Assembly (NCBI RefSeq): GCF_005869225.1
Contig: NZ_SWFP01000010.1
Coordinates: 272,583-336,582, forward strand
Source of the DNA: Dyadobacter bucti
GTDB lineage: Bacteria; Bacteroidota; Bacteroidia; Cytophagales; Spirosomataceae
Length of the DNA: 64,000 nucleotides
Reading direction: 5' to 3'
The position numbers and the translations under genes were made by a program. The notes beneath the pieces are model-generated. The model was not told where the DNA came from. It saw nothing but the letters and a program-made list of their open reading frames with translations, and did no database searches. Below are positions 45,434 through 54,296 of this stretch, one piece after another (the first letter of the stretch is position 1; each line of letters opens with the position of its first letter).

Positions 45434-46141
45434 ATGGAGCGTAATCAGCTGATATCCGTCATTTTGGTCACATACAATGCGGACAGGTATTTACAAAAAT
45501 GTTTGGACAGTATCTATGCCCAACAATATCCATACATTGAGATCATCGTAGTGGATGGGGCAAGCACAGATAATACGCTGGAGATTCTCCGTCAGAATTC
45601 AGCGAGGTTTGCCTTTTGGAAAAGTGAGAAGGATAGCGGGATATACGACGCCATGAACAAAGCCCTGGATCACGTTAAAGGAGGATGGGTGTACTTCATT
45701 GGTGCCGACGATATATTGCTGCCCGCATTTTCGGCGCTCGCGGAGGAATTGAAGGACCCGCATTCGATCTACTACGGAAGCGTGATAAAATCCGGAAAAA
45801 AATACCTGGGCGAGCTTTCACCTTACCGACAAGCCAAGACCGGCATCAATCACCAGGCCATTATCTACCCGGCGGGTTTTTTTCGTGGGCGGAGGTATGA
45901 TACGCGCTACGCTATTTCTGCCGATCATGTGCTTAACATGGAATGCAACAAAATGCAGGATTACCGCTTTACATTCAGGGATTACGATATAGCGATTTTC
46001 AACGACAAGGGTGTCTCATCATTGCAGAAAGACCTTGTTTTCGAAAAGGAGAAAAGCAGACTGATCCTGCAGTGTTTCGGCTTGCCGGTATATCTTCGAT
46101 TTCAGTTCAAGAAGATCAAAGAACGGCTATCGGGTCACTAA
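45434..46141 (+). CDS. Family 2 glycosyltransferase
   Basis: Protein of 235 aa starting 5 bp after the previous stop. It has ISVILVTYNADRYLQKCLDSI, EIIVVDGASTDNTLEILR, SEKDSGIYDAMNKAL and YFIGADDIL, the WcaA-like subgroup in which GIYDAMNK and GADD form the donor site. No membrane segment. It meets the opposite-strand glycosyltransferase with a 4-bp overlap of stop codons. The protein at 46138-47007 is a relative in the same subgroup. Confidence 0.88.
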   Translation: MERNQLISVILVTYNADRYLQKCLDSIYAQQYPYIEIIVVDGASTDNTLEILRQNSARFAFWKSEKDSGIYDAMNKALDHVKGGWVYFIGADDILLPAFSALAEELKDPHSIYYGSVIKSGKKYLGELSPYRQAKTGINHQAIIYPAGFFRGRRYDTRYAISADHVLNMECNKMQDYRFTFRDYDIAIFNDKGVSSLQKDLVFEKEKSRLILQCFGLPVYLRFQFKKIKERLSGH

Positions 46142-47007
46142 AAATCATTTTTCCTGCTAAATACCATTCCGTGCTCCCGGTCGAAGGTAATTTTAGGCGG
46201 CAGATCCAGAATGCCGGCCAGTAATTTATTTCTCCATTTCCTTTTCGGGACGGCTTTCGCGAGGCCAATCAGAAGGCGGTAAAACAGGAGGGGAAGGGCA
46301 CCTCTGTTTTCTCTTGCCAATAATTCGGTGACTTGTTGCAGATACTGGTCACGCTGTTCGTAACTCTTCTGATTTTCGGACCTGAACCGAAACCCACCCA
46401 GGATAAACGATGTCGTATACAACGGCTGATACCGCGAAAACCGCAGCCATAACTCGAAATCGGCGGCCAGTGAATAGTTTTGTTCAATATAGCCGCCCGC
46501 TTCTTCCCAAAGCCCGCGCCGCCAGAATACGGATTCCTGCTGGATGAACTTCCCGTCAAACAATCTTAGTCGCAACCGCGACCACCGCTGGGAATAGGGC
46601 AGGTCTTCATAGAGAAAACACTGGCCGGCCTCATTGAAGAAAGTATTCGCGCCCATCAGCCACTTCACCGGAGGAAATTGCTGAAAAATTTCAGCCACAG
46701 TGAAGAGGCACTGCCTGTGATACATATCGTCGGCGTTAATCCATGTCATGATTTCGCCTGTTGACCTGGCAAAACCCTTTTGTATTGCATCGTACAAACC
46801 GCTGTCCTTTTCGCTCGTCCAGTAAGTCAACTGCCCTTCGTATTTGCGGATAATCTCAACCGAACCGTCTGTGCTTCCTCCGTCAATGATCATGTATTCC
46901 AGGTTGGGGTATCCCTGGTTCAACACGGAACAGATGGTTTCTTCCAGGTAACGCGCCTGGTTAAGGGAAGGGGTCACCACAGTGATTTTTGGTAGGGGCG
47001 GGGACAT
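46138..47007 (-). CDS. Family 2 glycosyltransferase, minus strand
   Basis: Protein of 289 aa: ITVVTPSLNQARYLEETICSVLNQGYPNLEYMIIDGGSTDGSVEII, SEKDSGLYDAIQKGFARSTGEIMTWINADDM are the donor-site motifs. The C-terminal 60 residues are basic (AKAVPKRKWRNKLLAG) and may touch the membrane. It is transcribed with the gene at 47017, which lies 9 bp upstream on the same strand, as a short minus-strand operon inside an otherwise plus-strand island. Confidence 0.88.
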   Translation of the reverse strand: MSPPLPKITVVTPSLNQARYLEETICSVLNQGYPNLEYMIIDGGSTDGSVEIIRKYEGQLTYWTSEKDSGLYDAIQKGFARSTGEIMTWINADDMYHRQCLFTVAEIFQQFPPVKWLMGANTFFNEAGQCFLYEDLPYSQRWSRLRLRLFDGKFIQQESVFWRRGLWEEAGGYIEQNYSLAADFELWLRFSRYQPLYTTSFILGGFRFRSENQKSYEQRDQYLQQVTELLARENRGALPLLFYRLLIGLAKAVPKRKWRNKLLAGILDLPPKITFDREHGMVFSRKNDF

Positions 47008-47016
47008 AGCCGGTAA

Positions 47017-48006
47017 TTAGGAGAGTGCGTTTTTCTTCATGTAATTTTTGTAATGTCCTTTAAACATGAATTGTATGCGACGCGACAAACTTACTTTTAT
47101 CCATTTTAATGACATAGGGTTCTCATGGAAAACAGCGGACGGTTCGATCGCCCGGACTTGTGATTCCGCATTAGCGAGGGCTTTGAGGTAAGCATTATAA
47201 ACAACCGTTATCACATCATTTCCAAGTGTATATTGTTCTGCGGTCAACCGGAAGCTTTTCCCGACACAATATCGGAAGTCGTGAAAATGGTAAAATACAA
47301 GCGGCGCTTTTTCACCGTCGCGGGACCTGAGATACACTTTATCCGACTGAATTTCATAGGTGTAGTCCTTGGAATTCCACGGCGCGATGCCTCCGCCCGG
47401 GTGTTCCAGTACATGTACTCCCTTGAACCGGTCGGTCCAGTCGTCGAGGTATTTCTGGTCGCCGAACTTTCCGTCTTCAAATCGCGCATAGCACCAGTCA
47501 AGGCATGATTTCATCCACCAATCGAGCACCGCGAGGCCTTCCTGGGTATTTTTGAAGGTTACGAATTGCACACAGTAAATGCCGCTCAAAGCGGTCTGGT
47601 CGTATTCCCGGCTGTACCGGTGTTCGGTAATCAGCACAGATTTATCCCTCATTTCGTCTGTAAGCACATGAGGATCTGCGAAGAACAGCAGATCGGCATC
47701 CACGTAAGTGCAGTGATCGAGCGAGTAGGTATGGATGCTATGCCAGATGGTAAAAGAAGTGCATGTCCAGCAATATTCTGCGGCGGTACGGCCGGCTTTC
47801 ACCGAAAGCAGTTCCGGTGTCTCAAATTCGGCGAGCGGGATAATCGTTGCATTTGATAGATCCAACCGGCGCAGAACATGGTAGCAAGCGTCGTCAAATG
47901 CGAAGATATACAGGTGAAAATCAATGTCTTGTTTCGATAGCGAATTGTAAAGTGCCAATCCACGCGAAAGGTAGAATGAATTGAAAAGCGTGCAAAAATT
48001 CTGCAT
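47017..48006 (-). CDS. Putative glycosyltransferase (GT8-like)
   Basis: Protein of 329 aa from ATG 48006; the frame is open 16 codons further but that part reaches into the divergent gene. NFCTLFNSFYLSRGLALYNSL at the start and CTYVDADLLFFADP (DxD) with FGDQKYLDDWTDRF and GIAPWN later are typical of GT8-like retaining transferases that scan for an acceptor. The C-terminal part is basic (SLSRRIQFMFKGHYKNYMKKN), as in enzymes bound to the membrane face. It is the first gene of the two-gene minus-strand unit. Confidence 0.78.
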   Translation of the reverse strand: MQNFCTLFNSFYLSRGLALYNSLSKQDIDFHLYIFAFDDACYHVLRRLDLSNATIIPLAEFETPELLSVKAGRTAAEYCWTCTSFTIWHSIHTYSLDHCTYVDADLLFFADPHVLTDEMRDKSVLITEHRYSREYDQTALSGIYCVQFVTFKNTQEGLAVLDWWMKSCLDWCYARFEDGKFGDQKYLDDWTDRFKGVHVLEHPGGGIAPWNSKDYTYEIQSDKVYLRSRDGEKAPLVFYHFHDFRYCVGKSFRLTAEQYTLGNDVITVVYNAYLKALANAESQVRAIEPSAVFHENPMSLKWIKVSLSRRIQFMFKGHYKNYMKKNALS

Positions 48007-48072
48007 TTGCAAAATGTTCGTAAGAGGAAGGATTCTTTGAAATACAAATATCAAAGATATATCGCGAATCCA

Positions 48073-48912
48073 ATGCTGTTTTCATTCAATAAGCTAAATT
48101 GCGCTATACTCTATCAAAAGAAAATGTCATTTTTCAAGCGCAGGAAGGACGTCAGAAACCAGTACGGCTGGTTTGGTAATTATAGTAGCTGGGAAGCGTT
48201 AACGTCCATTTCCGGCGGATATGAATCGGGTAATATCCTGGATATCACAAAAAAAGCATTGCTGAAAGTCAAAAACGGACAGGCCGTATACGAGCGGGAC
48301 TCAGTTTTATTCGACAAGAAGATATACCCCCATGCAGTGATCTCGGCGCTTCTTTACACTGCTATTGAATGTGACAAGACATTGAATGTCATTGATTTCG
48401 GTGGTTCTTTGGGGAGTACCTATTTTCAGGTAAGGGATCTTATTCCGGCTGGTGTAAACATTCACTGGAGCGTTGTAGAGCAGGAAAACTATGTCCGGTG
48501 CGGGCAGCAATCGTTTGAGGACGAAATTTTGAAATTCCACTTCACTATTTTGGAAAGCCTGGCGTCAAAAAGGGCTGATGTTTTGCTGCTTTCGAGCGTA
48601 CTGCAGTATCTTGAAAAACCACACGAGTTCCTGCTGGAAATTATGAAGTACGATTTCAAATACATTATCGTAGACAGGACGGCATTTATTAATGACAATC
48701 AACCCGACCGGCTTACACTTCAGATCGTACCCCCCGAAATTTACGAAGCGCGTTATCCCGCCTGGTTTTTCAATGAGGAAAAGTTTCTCGGGTACTTTCA
48801 GGATTATGAAATTAAAACACAGTTTGTTTCCTATGTCGAAGGTGAGCAGGAAATGGAAATCGATCATGTTAAAGCCGGGTATGACAAAGGGTTCTTTTTT
48901 GTGAAGAAATAG
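48073..48912 (+). CDS. Putative SAM-dependent methyltransferase, TIGR04325 type
   Basis: Protein of 279 aa if started at ATG 48073; the frame is open from a TTG at 48007, and ATG 48124 (262 aa) is also possible. The methyltransferase core is NVIDFGGSLGSTYFQVRDLI (SAM-binding glycine loop) followed by WSVVEQENYVRCGQQ, ADVLLLSSVLQYLEKPHEFL and YIIVDRTAF. YGWFGNYSSWEAL near the start is the signature of the TIGR04325 family found in surface-polysaccharide loci. It probably methylates a sugar of the product made by the neighbouring glycosyltransferases. Confidence 0.8.
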   Translation: MLFSFNKLNCAILYQKKMSFFKRRKDVRNQYGWFGNYSSWEALTSISGGYESGNILDITKKALLKVKNGQAVYERDSVLFDKKIYPHAVISALLYTAIECDKTLNVIDFGGSLGSTYFQVRDLIPAGVNIHWSVVEQENYVRCGQQSFEDEILKFHFTILESLASKRADVLLLSSVLQYLEKPHEFLLEIMKYDFKYIIVDRTAFINDNQPDRLTLQIVPPEIYEARYPAWFFNEEKFLGYFQDYEIKTQFVSYVEGEQEMEIDHVKAGYDKGFFFVKK

Positions 48913-49123
48913 CGCTGCTGGCGAAAACATAGCCCGGTGCAATTAGTCCGGCAACGGTAGATTCGGCTTTTGTTGGGTAGAATAACTTTGATATAAACTT
49001 ATATGAGTTTATGTGATCATTACTTCATGATGTCTATTGGGGATCAAAGTTTTGTCAGTTGGATTTTTAATTGATTACAAACTAATCCCATAACCCTGGA
49101 ATTTCTTATAACATTATTGATAG
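48913..49123. other. AT-rich leader of the PqqD-HprK operon with a candidate micro-ORF
   Basis: The 211 bp before the PqqD gene include TAACTTTG (48983-48990), matching the Bacteroidota -7 element TAnnTTTG, though no well-placed -33 element was found. A 23-codon ORF (49003-49074, begins MSLCDHYF, ends SFVSWIFN) lies between it and the PqqD start. It has no visible ribosome-binding site and may be chance, but it is the only candidate precursor peptide next to the operon. Confidence 0.35.
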
Positions 49124-49534
49124 ATGTATTTCTTAAACCAACGTTTGGCTGCCGATGTTTTTGATGGCGAGTATATTATCGCCAATTTAGATACCGGTCT
49201 TTATTACAGTGTCCAGGGCGCCGCAGTTTCCCTTCTCCATTCTCTTCCATTTTCCAGTGAAAATCAGGTTATTACTGTCGTTTCACAGGCATTTCCAGAA
49301 CAAACTGAGGTTATCAAAGAAGAATTGACTTCCATTTTTAAGGAATTGGTAAGTCAGGACATTATCAGGCGGGACGAGAATATTTTGTTGGAAAGCGGCC
49401 CAGAATGTATCGCTCCCAATGCCTATATCCCGGGGCGGTTTAATCGTTACGCGGATATGCAGGATTTGCTGATGTTGGATCCGATTCACGATGTGGATGA
49501 AAACGGATGGACGGTCCAAAGTAACAATAGCTAA
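49124..49534 (+). CDS. PqqD-like protein (RiPP recognition element) with C-terminal DPIHDVDE tail
   Basis: Protein of 136 aa. Residues 1-85 form a PqqD-type winged-helix (RRE) with the beta-hairpin EYIIANLDTGLYYSVQGAAVSLL and the helix IKEELTSIFKELVSQDII. In RiPP pathways this domain binds the leader of a precursor peptide and hands it to modifying enzymes. The extra tail (about 108-131, RYADMQDLLMLDPIHDVDE) is one I associate with PqqD-like proteins encoded beside HPr-kinase-like proteins, as is the case here (next gene, 12 bp on). No PQQ genes are present. First gene of a six-gene operon. Confidence 0.82.
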   Translation: MYFLNQRLAADVFDGEYIIANLDTGLYYSVQGAAVSLLHSLPFSSENQVITVVSQAFPEQTEVIKEELTSIFKELVSQDIIRRDENILLESGPECIAPNAYIPGRFNRYADMQDLLMLDPIHDVDENGWTVQSNNS

Positions 49535-49546
49535 ATTTTAGTCAAT

Positions 49547-50575
49547 TTGGATTTAAGTACTTATTTCAACAATGTGCTTTCGTTGTTTGATTCACTTCCT
49601 TATGTGCAAACGGACCAGTTAAAACTGGCCAACAGGACTGTTCACTTACGTACACCGTCCTTGCCTCTGCGAGAACGGTTTTTGCCGGCGTTGGCACATC
49701 TTCTGGACGCAAAAGAGGAGATTAAACCTGCGTTGACGATTTGGTATGCCGATGATAATTCTCTTGCGCATGCCATGAAGGCCCCGCCGCTGGAAGGGTT
49801 CAATGCCCAGGGTTATCACCCTGATCTTGATCAGGAAGACATTCAGATCTTTTTTCAACCCTGGCAAACCCAGATATTTCTATATTCCAGGAGTAAGTCC
49901 ATTGGTATTTACTGGGTACAGAAGGTGGAGCAGGTCCCCTGGTGGGAATGCACCTTTTCTTTTCGCGCACTATTTCATTTATGGACCAGGGATCTCCCTG
50001 CCCAGCTGGTGCATGCAGGTACGATGGCAAAGAATGGTCGCGGGGTGCTGATTCCGGGACAAAGTGGCTCAGGGAAATCCACGTCGTGCCTTAATTTGCT
50101 TCGCGCTGGTTATGATTATCTGGGCGATGATTATGTGTGGGTTGAACTGGCCGAGGAAATTAAAGTGTATACGCTCTATCAAACTGCAAAAGTGGAACCC
50201 CATAATTTCCTGACGAGATTCCCGGAATGGGAACCTTACCTCCGAAATAAAGCCAGTTACAAGGAGCAGAAGGCAATTTTTCATGTTACTGATATGTATC
50301 CAAAAGCAGGAATTTTGGTTTCTCCTGTCCAGGCAATCCTATTGCCGAAGGTAGCACATCAGGAACACACGCGTTTTGAAAAGGCTAATCCTACCCAGGC
50401 ACTGATGGCGATGGCGCCAACCACGCTGCACCATTTACCCCATCACCGCCCAAATTCCTACCGTAAGCTGATGAAAGCAGCCTCTTTATTACCGGTATAC
50501 CATTGGCATTTAGGCCGTAATCGGGATCAGTTTGTTGAATCATTTGATCATTTTTTAGCCAATGAACTGTCCTAA
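49547..50575 (+). CDS. HPr kinase-like protein (HprK/PadeK type)
   Basis: Protein of 342 aa starting at TTG 49547, since the next ATG is 76 codons in. The C-terminal half is an HprK-type kinase: LVHAGTMAKNGRGVLIPGQSGSGKST with P-loop 171-179, and YLGDDYVWV (residues 193-196 GDDY) for the catalytic acidic pair. The N-terminal 150 residues are unlike true HprK. There is no HPr gene nearby. Homologues in lasso-peptide loci (ThcoK, PadeK) phosphorylate the C-terminal Ser of the peptide, so a peptide or sugar substrate is likely here; which one is unknown. Confidence 0.8.
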   Translation: MDLSTYFNNVLSLFDSLPYVQTDQLKLANRTVHLRTPSLPLRERFLPALAHLLDAKEEIKPALTIWYADDNSLAHAMKAPPLEGFNAQGYHPDLDQEDIQIFFQPWQTQIFLYSRSKSIGIYWVQKVEQVPWWECTFSFRALFHLWTRDLPAQLVHAGTMAKNGRGVLIPGQSGSGKSTSCLNLLRAGYDYLGDDYVWVELAEEIKVYTLYQTAKVEPHNFLTRFPEWEPYLRNKASYKEQKAIFHVTDMYPKAGILVSPVQAILLPKVAHQEHTRFEKANPTQALMAMAPTTLHHLPHHRPNSYRKLMKAASLLPVYHWHLGRNRDQFVESFDHFLANELS

Positions 50576-51980
50576 AATTAGTGTCATTGTTCCTACGCAC
50601 AATAATGGAATTGAATTAAGAAGAGCTATTGAAAGTATTCTGGCGCAGGACGCTTTGGATGTTCAGGATTGCACCGTCGAAATCCTGATCGTCAATGATG
50701 CTTCTGATGAAGAGTTCAAGGATCAATTGACTCAACTGACGCTTCATTTCGAACAATGCAGACTTTTAAATACTTCCGTTCAATCGGGTCCGGCTGCGGC
50801 AAGGAATGCAGGTATATGTGCTGCGGATGGAGAGTTTATAGGGTTTTTAGATGCTGACGATCAATGGCCATTCAATAAGGTGAGTATCTTGTTACCCTAT
50901 TTCAACGATAACAGCATTGATGTCGCAGCAGGGAAAATTCAATATATAGTTCAGGAAGGCCAACCTGAATTGAATATGAAATTTGAGGATGAGCAAAATC
51001 GCATTACGCATGTCCATTTGGGTACGTTGCTGGCCAGGAAATCTATATTTGAGCAGGGGCTTCTGTTCGATGAAACATTGACATTTAGTGAAGATGTGGA
51101 TTGGTGGTTTAGATTAAGGGAAAAAAATATCAACATTGTCATTGACGAAGCAACCACATTGTTTTACCATGTTCACGGGAATAATATGTCGGTGAATAAA
51201 AATATCGGAGAACTGCAGTTGCTAAAAATATTGCACAAATCGGTCCAACGCAGAAAGGCAAATCAATCCAGTGAATTCATGCCGCAGATTAAAGATTTCA
51301 GGGTGGATCAGCCCGATCCGTTGATCAGTATTATCCTGCCGCTCTACAACGGGAAAGACCTTGTTAAAAAATCAATTGATGGCGTATTGAGTCAGACATT
51401 CACCAACTGGGAGTTAATCGTCGTAGACGACGGATCTACGGATGGCGGGGCATCTTACATTGAAAACAATTATCCTGACGTAAAGGTGATCTGTCAGAAA
51501 AATGCCGGAGTGGCTGCCGCCAGAAATACCGGTATAAGGCATACAGCGGGAGAAATTGTCGCTTTTTTGGATCAGGATGATGAATGGGCTCCGTCTAAAT
51601 TGCGGGATCAGTGGGACGTGTTGAAAAAAGATCCTTATTGTTCTTTTGTTACCTGTAACCAAATATTTATCTGTAACGAGGGAGTGACCTTGCCGGCCAA
51701 TTTTAGTGAAAAATTATTTGAAGAGCACCGGTCTCTGGTACCAAGTGCTTTACTCATCAGAAAACAGGCATTGCTCAGTGTCAATATGTTTGATCAATCG
51801 CTGGAAGTAAGCAGTGACTTTGATTTGATACGCAGGCTGCGTACAGCCCGTTGCAAGGAAGCCAATGTAGATAAACTGTTATTGAAAAAATGGTATCATG
51901 GAGAGAATGCCAGTTTAAATAAACCATTAATGAAAAAGGAGATTCTGGGTTTGTTGCACCGTCAAATCAAAGGGCGATGA
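50562..51980 (+). CDS. Bifunctional protein with two family 2 glycosyltransferase domains
   Basis: Protein of 472 aa built of two GT-A domains. Domain 1 (about 1-235): ISVIVPTHNNGIELRRAIESIL, EILIVNDASDE, FIGFLDADDQWP, EDVDWWFRL. Domain 2 (about 250-470): ISIILPLYNGKDLVKKSIDGVL, LIVVDDGSTDGG, VAFLDQDDEWAP (the first position of DxDD is Asp-Gln-Asp-Asp) and SSDFDLIRRL. Each domain keeps its donor-site motif, so both may be active, as in chain-building synthases that add two sugars in turn. It overlaps the kinase gene by 14 bp and the next gene by 4 bp (ATGA). Confidence 0.87.
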   Translation: MNCPKISVIVPTHNNGIELRRAIESILAQDALDVQDCTVEILIVNDASDEEFKDQLTQLTLHFEQCRLLNTSVQSGPAAARNAGICAADGEFIGFLDADDQWPFNKVSILLPYFNDNSIDVAAGKIQYIVQEGQPELNMKFEDEQNRITHVHLGTLLARKSIFEQGLLFDETLTFSEDVDWWFRLREKNINIVIDEATTLFYHVHGNNMSVNKNIGELQLLKILHKSVQRRKANQSSEFMPQIKDFRVDQPDPLISIILPLYNGKDLVKKSIDGVLSQTFTNWELIVVDDGSTDGGASYIENNYPDVKVICQKNAGVAAARNTGIRHTAGEIVAFLDQDDEWAPSKLRDQWDVLKKDPYCSFVTCNQIFICNEGVTLPANFSEKLFEEHRSLVPSALLIRKQALLSVNMFDQSLEVSSDFDLIRRLRTARCKEANVDKLLLKKWYHGENASLNKPLMKKEILGLLHRQIKGR

Positions 51981-52657
51981 AAGGTTCTGAAATAGACGTG
52001 ATTATTGCCGTTTATAATGGCGAAAAATTCATTGAAGAGGCGATTGCTTCCGTCCAAAATCAAACCTGGAAAGATCTCAATATCATCGTAGCGGATGATG
52101 GTTCGGCGGATCAAACGCTGAATATTGTGACCGCAATGTCAAAGTCCGATAATCGGATCAGCATACAGGCCCTTCCCCACCAAGGTGTTTCGGCGACATT
52201 GAATGCCGCGATTAAATATTCGTCCGCCCGGTACATCGCATTTTTGGATGCGGATGATTTATGGAATGTCAAAAAGCTGGCAGTGCAGATGGAAGCTTTG
52301 GCAAATAGTGCAAATGATGTTTGTTTTTGTATGGTTCAGGAATTTGAAACATTACCAGAAAATGCCAGCCAATCCTACCGGGCCCGGAAAGAACCATTGA
52401 AAGGTTTTTCAAAAATTTCTTTCCTGGGAAAAAGATCTGTTTTTGACCGGTTCGGATTATTTGATGAAACCGTTGCGATCGGCGATTTCGTGGATTGGTT
52501 CAGTCGGGTCGTCAGAGCGGAGGTTCCCTTTACTATGCTGGATCAAGTATTGGCTTTCCGTAGGATCCATGAAAACAACACCACACGGAATATTTCCAAA
52601 AATGTATTTTTGAAGCTGTTAAAGACGCACTTGGATGCAAAGAGAGAAAATTCCTGA
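51977..52657 (+). CDS. Family 2 glycosyltransferase in PqqD-HprK operon
   Basis: Protein of 226 aa with IDVIIAVYNGEKFIEEAIASVQNQTWKDL, IIVADDGSADQ, YIAFLDADDLWNVKKL and GDFVDWFSRV, a compact GT2 enzyme without membrane helices. It resembles the domains of the preceding double enzyme in general layout. It starts in the previous stop (ATGA) and overlaps the ABC-transporter gene by 23 bp, so the operon is translated as a tightly coupled unit. Confidence 0.87.
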   Translation: MKGSEIDVIIAVYNGEKFIEEAIASVQNQTWKDLNIIVADDGSADQTLNIVTAMSKSDNRISIQALPHQGVSATLNAAIKYSSARYIAFLDADDLWNVKKLAVQMEALANSANDVCFCMVQEFETLPENASQSYRARKEPLKGFSKISFLGKRSVFDRFGLFDETVAIGDFVDWFSRVVRAEVPFTMLDQVLAFRRIHENNTTRNISKNVFLKLLKTHLDAKRENS

Positions 52658-54296
52658 GGCAAATCCCCCGAAATTTGATAACCTGTTTAAATTTTGGATT
52701 TCTTTTTTTAAGTCCATTCCCAAACTACCTGTAGTCGGGTCATTTTCTCTGGGTATCCTCCGCATACTTGCTTCGGCAGTCTGGCCCATATTTTTGTACC
52801 GGTCTTTAAAGCAAATAGGAATTGCATCGGACACGGCGATCCTTTTCAATATCATGGTGGTGCTGTTCATGCTGCTGCTCGCTGCTGTTTCCCACCATTT
52901 TCAATCAAGAATAAACATTGCGGTCCTGAGTGAATTTACGGTAGAGCTAAGCAGCCGGATCTGGAAGAAAATGAATGCCCTTGACTGGCTGACATTCCAC
53001 GGCAAAAATCGCGTTTATTATTTTGATATGCTTTTGATTGAAACCTGGCGGGTTAGGAATGGTTTGGTGGCCATTTTGGAATCAATTGTTGTCAACGCCC
53101 TCATTGCCGGCATTTTAAGCATCTTTATTGGTTTTGTCAGTTTACCATTGTTTTTTGTCTGCCTGGCTGGTTTAGTGATCATGGGATCGGCCCATATACT
53201 TGCTACCGTTCAAACCAGGCCATTTATGAAACAATTTCATGAAGCCTGGCGCGTGCAGCATCATTGGATCGCGAAATGTGTGGATCAATTTGATCTGCTC
53301 AAAATGGATCGCGCCTATGCAGAGTCATTCGACGCGCACCAGACAAAGACCGGCGAATTTGTAGCCGTTAACAGTCAACTATTGCTGACGCAGGCCCGTT
53401 GGCGGAATATTAATCAGTTCGTGGCGAATATGGTTCGTGTAGCTGTATTCATAATCGGGATCTACTGGGTAAAGGTGGGGTTCATTGGTTTGGACGCCTT
53501 GTTGTTGACCCTGTTGATAGTGAGCATAGTACAGGGAAATATCAGTCAGGTTACTGGCGGCATGGGTAACATTATGGAAGCGCAGGAGTCCCTGAAAACC
53601 ATTTCCCTGTTTCTGGGTTTAAAGGAAGAGAAGGTCCCGGACCCTGATTCTTTCACGGAATTTCCGGCAATAACAAAAATTTCCATTCGGGATTTATCAT
53701 ACGGCTACCAGGATACATGGGTGGTTGAACATGTTGACTTAGATCTACATGCCGGTAACATCTATCTTTGGCGAGGTGCCAATGGAAGCGGTAAAACGAC
53801 AGTTGCACATATTTTAATGGGACTGATCGAGCCCGGGCAAGGCAGGTTAGAAATCAATGATCAACCGGCCGACTGGGTTACACTGAAGTCCTTGCGAAAC
53901 CGATTTGCCTATCTGAATCAGGACTCGCCTATTTTTATGGGCGATATCAAAGAAAATGCATTATTCGGACATCCGGAGCCGCAGCTGGCATGGGAAAGCT
54001 TACAAACCAGCTGGCTGTACAGGTTACTGCCGGGCTTACATCAGGAAGGAGGACGAAGGGTTGGCGAAAGGGGAGAAGGGCTTTCGGGCGGAGAATCAAA
54101 ACGGATAGCATTCATTCGGGAACTTCTGCGATCGTCAGAAATACTGATTCTGGACGAACCTCTCAATCACCTGGACGAGTATGTTATTCAAGAGATTGAG
54201 CGCGAAATTGTCAACATCAAGGCTGAGGCGATTGTTATTATCATTAGTCATCAATCAGGTTTTGAGCGTGTAGCAGATGAAATCAGAGACTTTTAG
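52635..54296 (+). CDS. ABC exporter, fused membrane and ATPase domains, no peptidase domain
   Basis: Half-transporter of 553 aa: about six hydrophobic segments (40-300) and a C-terminal ATPase with Walker A GANGSGKTT (381-389), signature LSGGESKRIAFIREL, Walker B ILILDEPLNHLD and switch His in IISHQSG. There is no N-terminal C39 peptidase as in many peptide exporters, but lasso-peptide exporters lack it too. It can work as a homodimer to export a peptide, lipid-linked sugar or glycopeptide. The short, polar N terminus (MQREKIPEANPPKF) rules out a cleavable signal. Overlaps both neighbours by about 20 bp. Confidence 0.88.
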   Translation: MQREKIPEANPPKFDNLFKFWISFFKSIPKLPVVGSFSLGILRILASAVWPIFLYRSLKQIGIASDTAILFNIMVVLFMLLLAAVSHHFQSRINIAVLSEFTVELSSRIWKKMNALDWLTFHGKNRVYYFDMLLIETWRVRNGLVAILESIVVNALIAGILSIFIGFVSLPLFFVCLAGLVIMGSAHILATVQTRPFMKQFHEAWRVQHHWIAKCVDQFDLLKMDRAYAESFDAHQTKTGEFVAVNSQLLLTQARWRNINQFVANMVRVAVFIIGIYWVKVGFIGLDALLLTLLIVSIVQGNISQVTGGMGNIMEAQESLKTISLFLGLKEEKVPDPDSFTEFPAITKISIRDLSYGYQDTWVVEHVDLDLHAGNIYLWRGANGSGKTTVAHILMGLIEPGQGRLEINDQPADWVTLKSLRNRFAYLNQDSPIFMGDIKENALFGHPEPQLAWESLQTSWLYRLLPGLHQEGGRRVGERGEGLSGGESKRIAFIRELLRSSEILILDEPLNHLDEYVIQEIEREIVNIKAEAIVIIISHQSGFERVADEIRDF

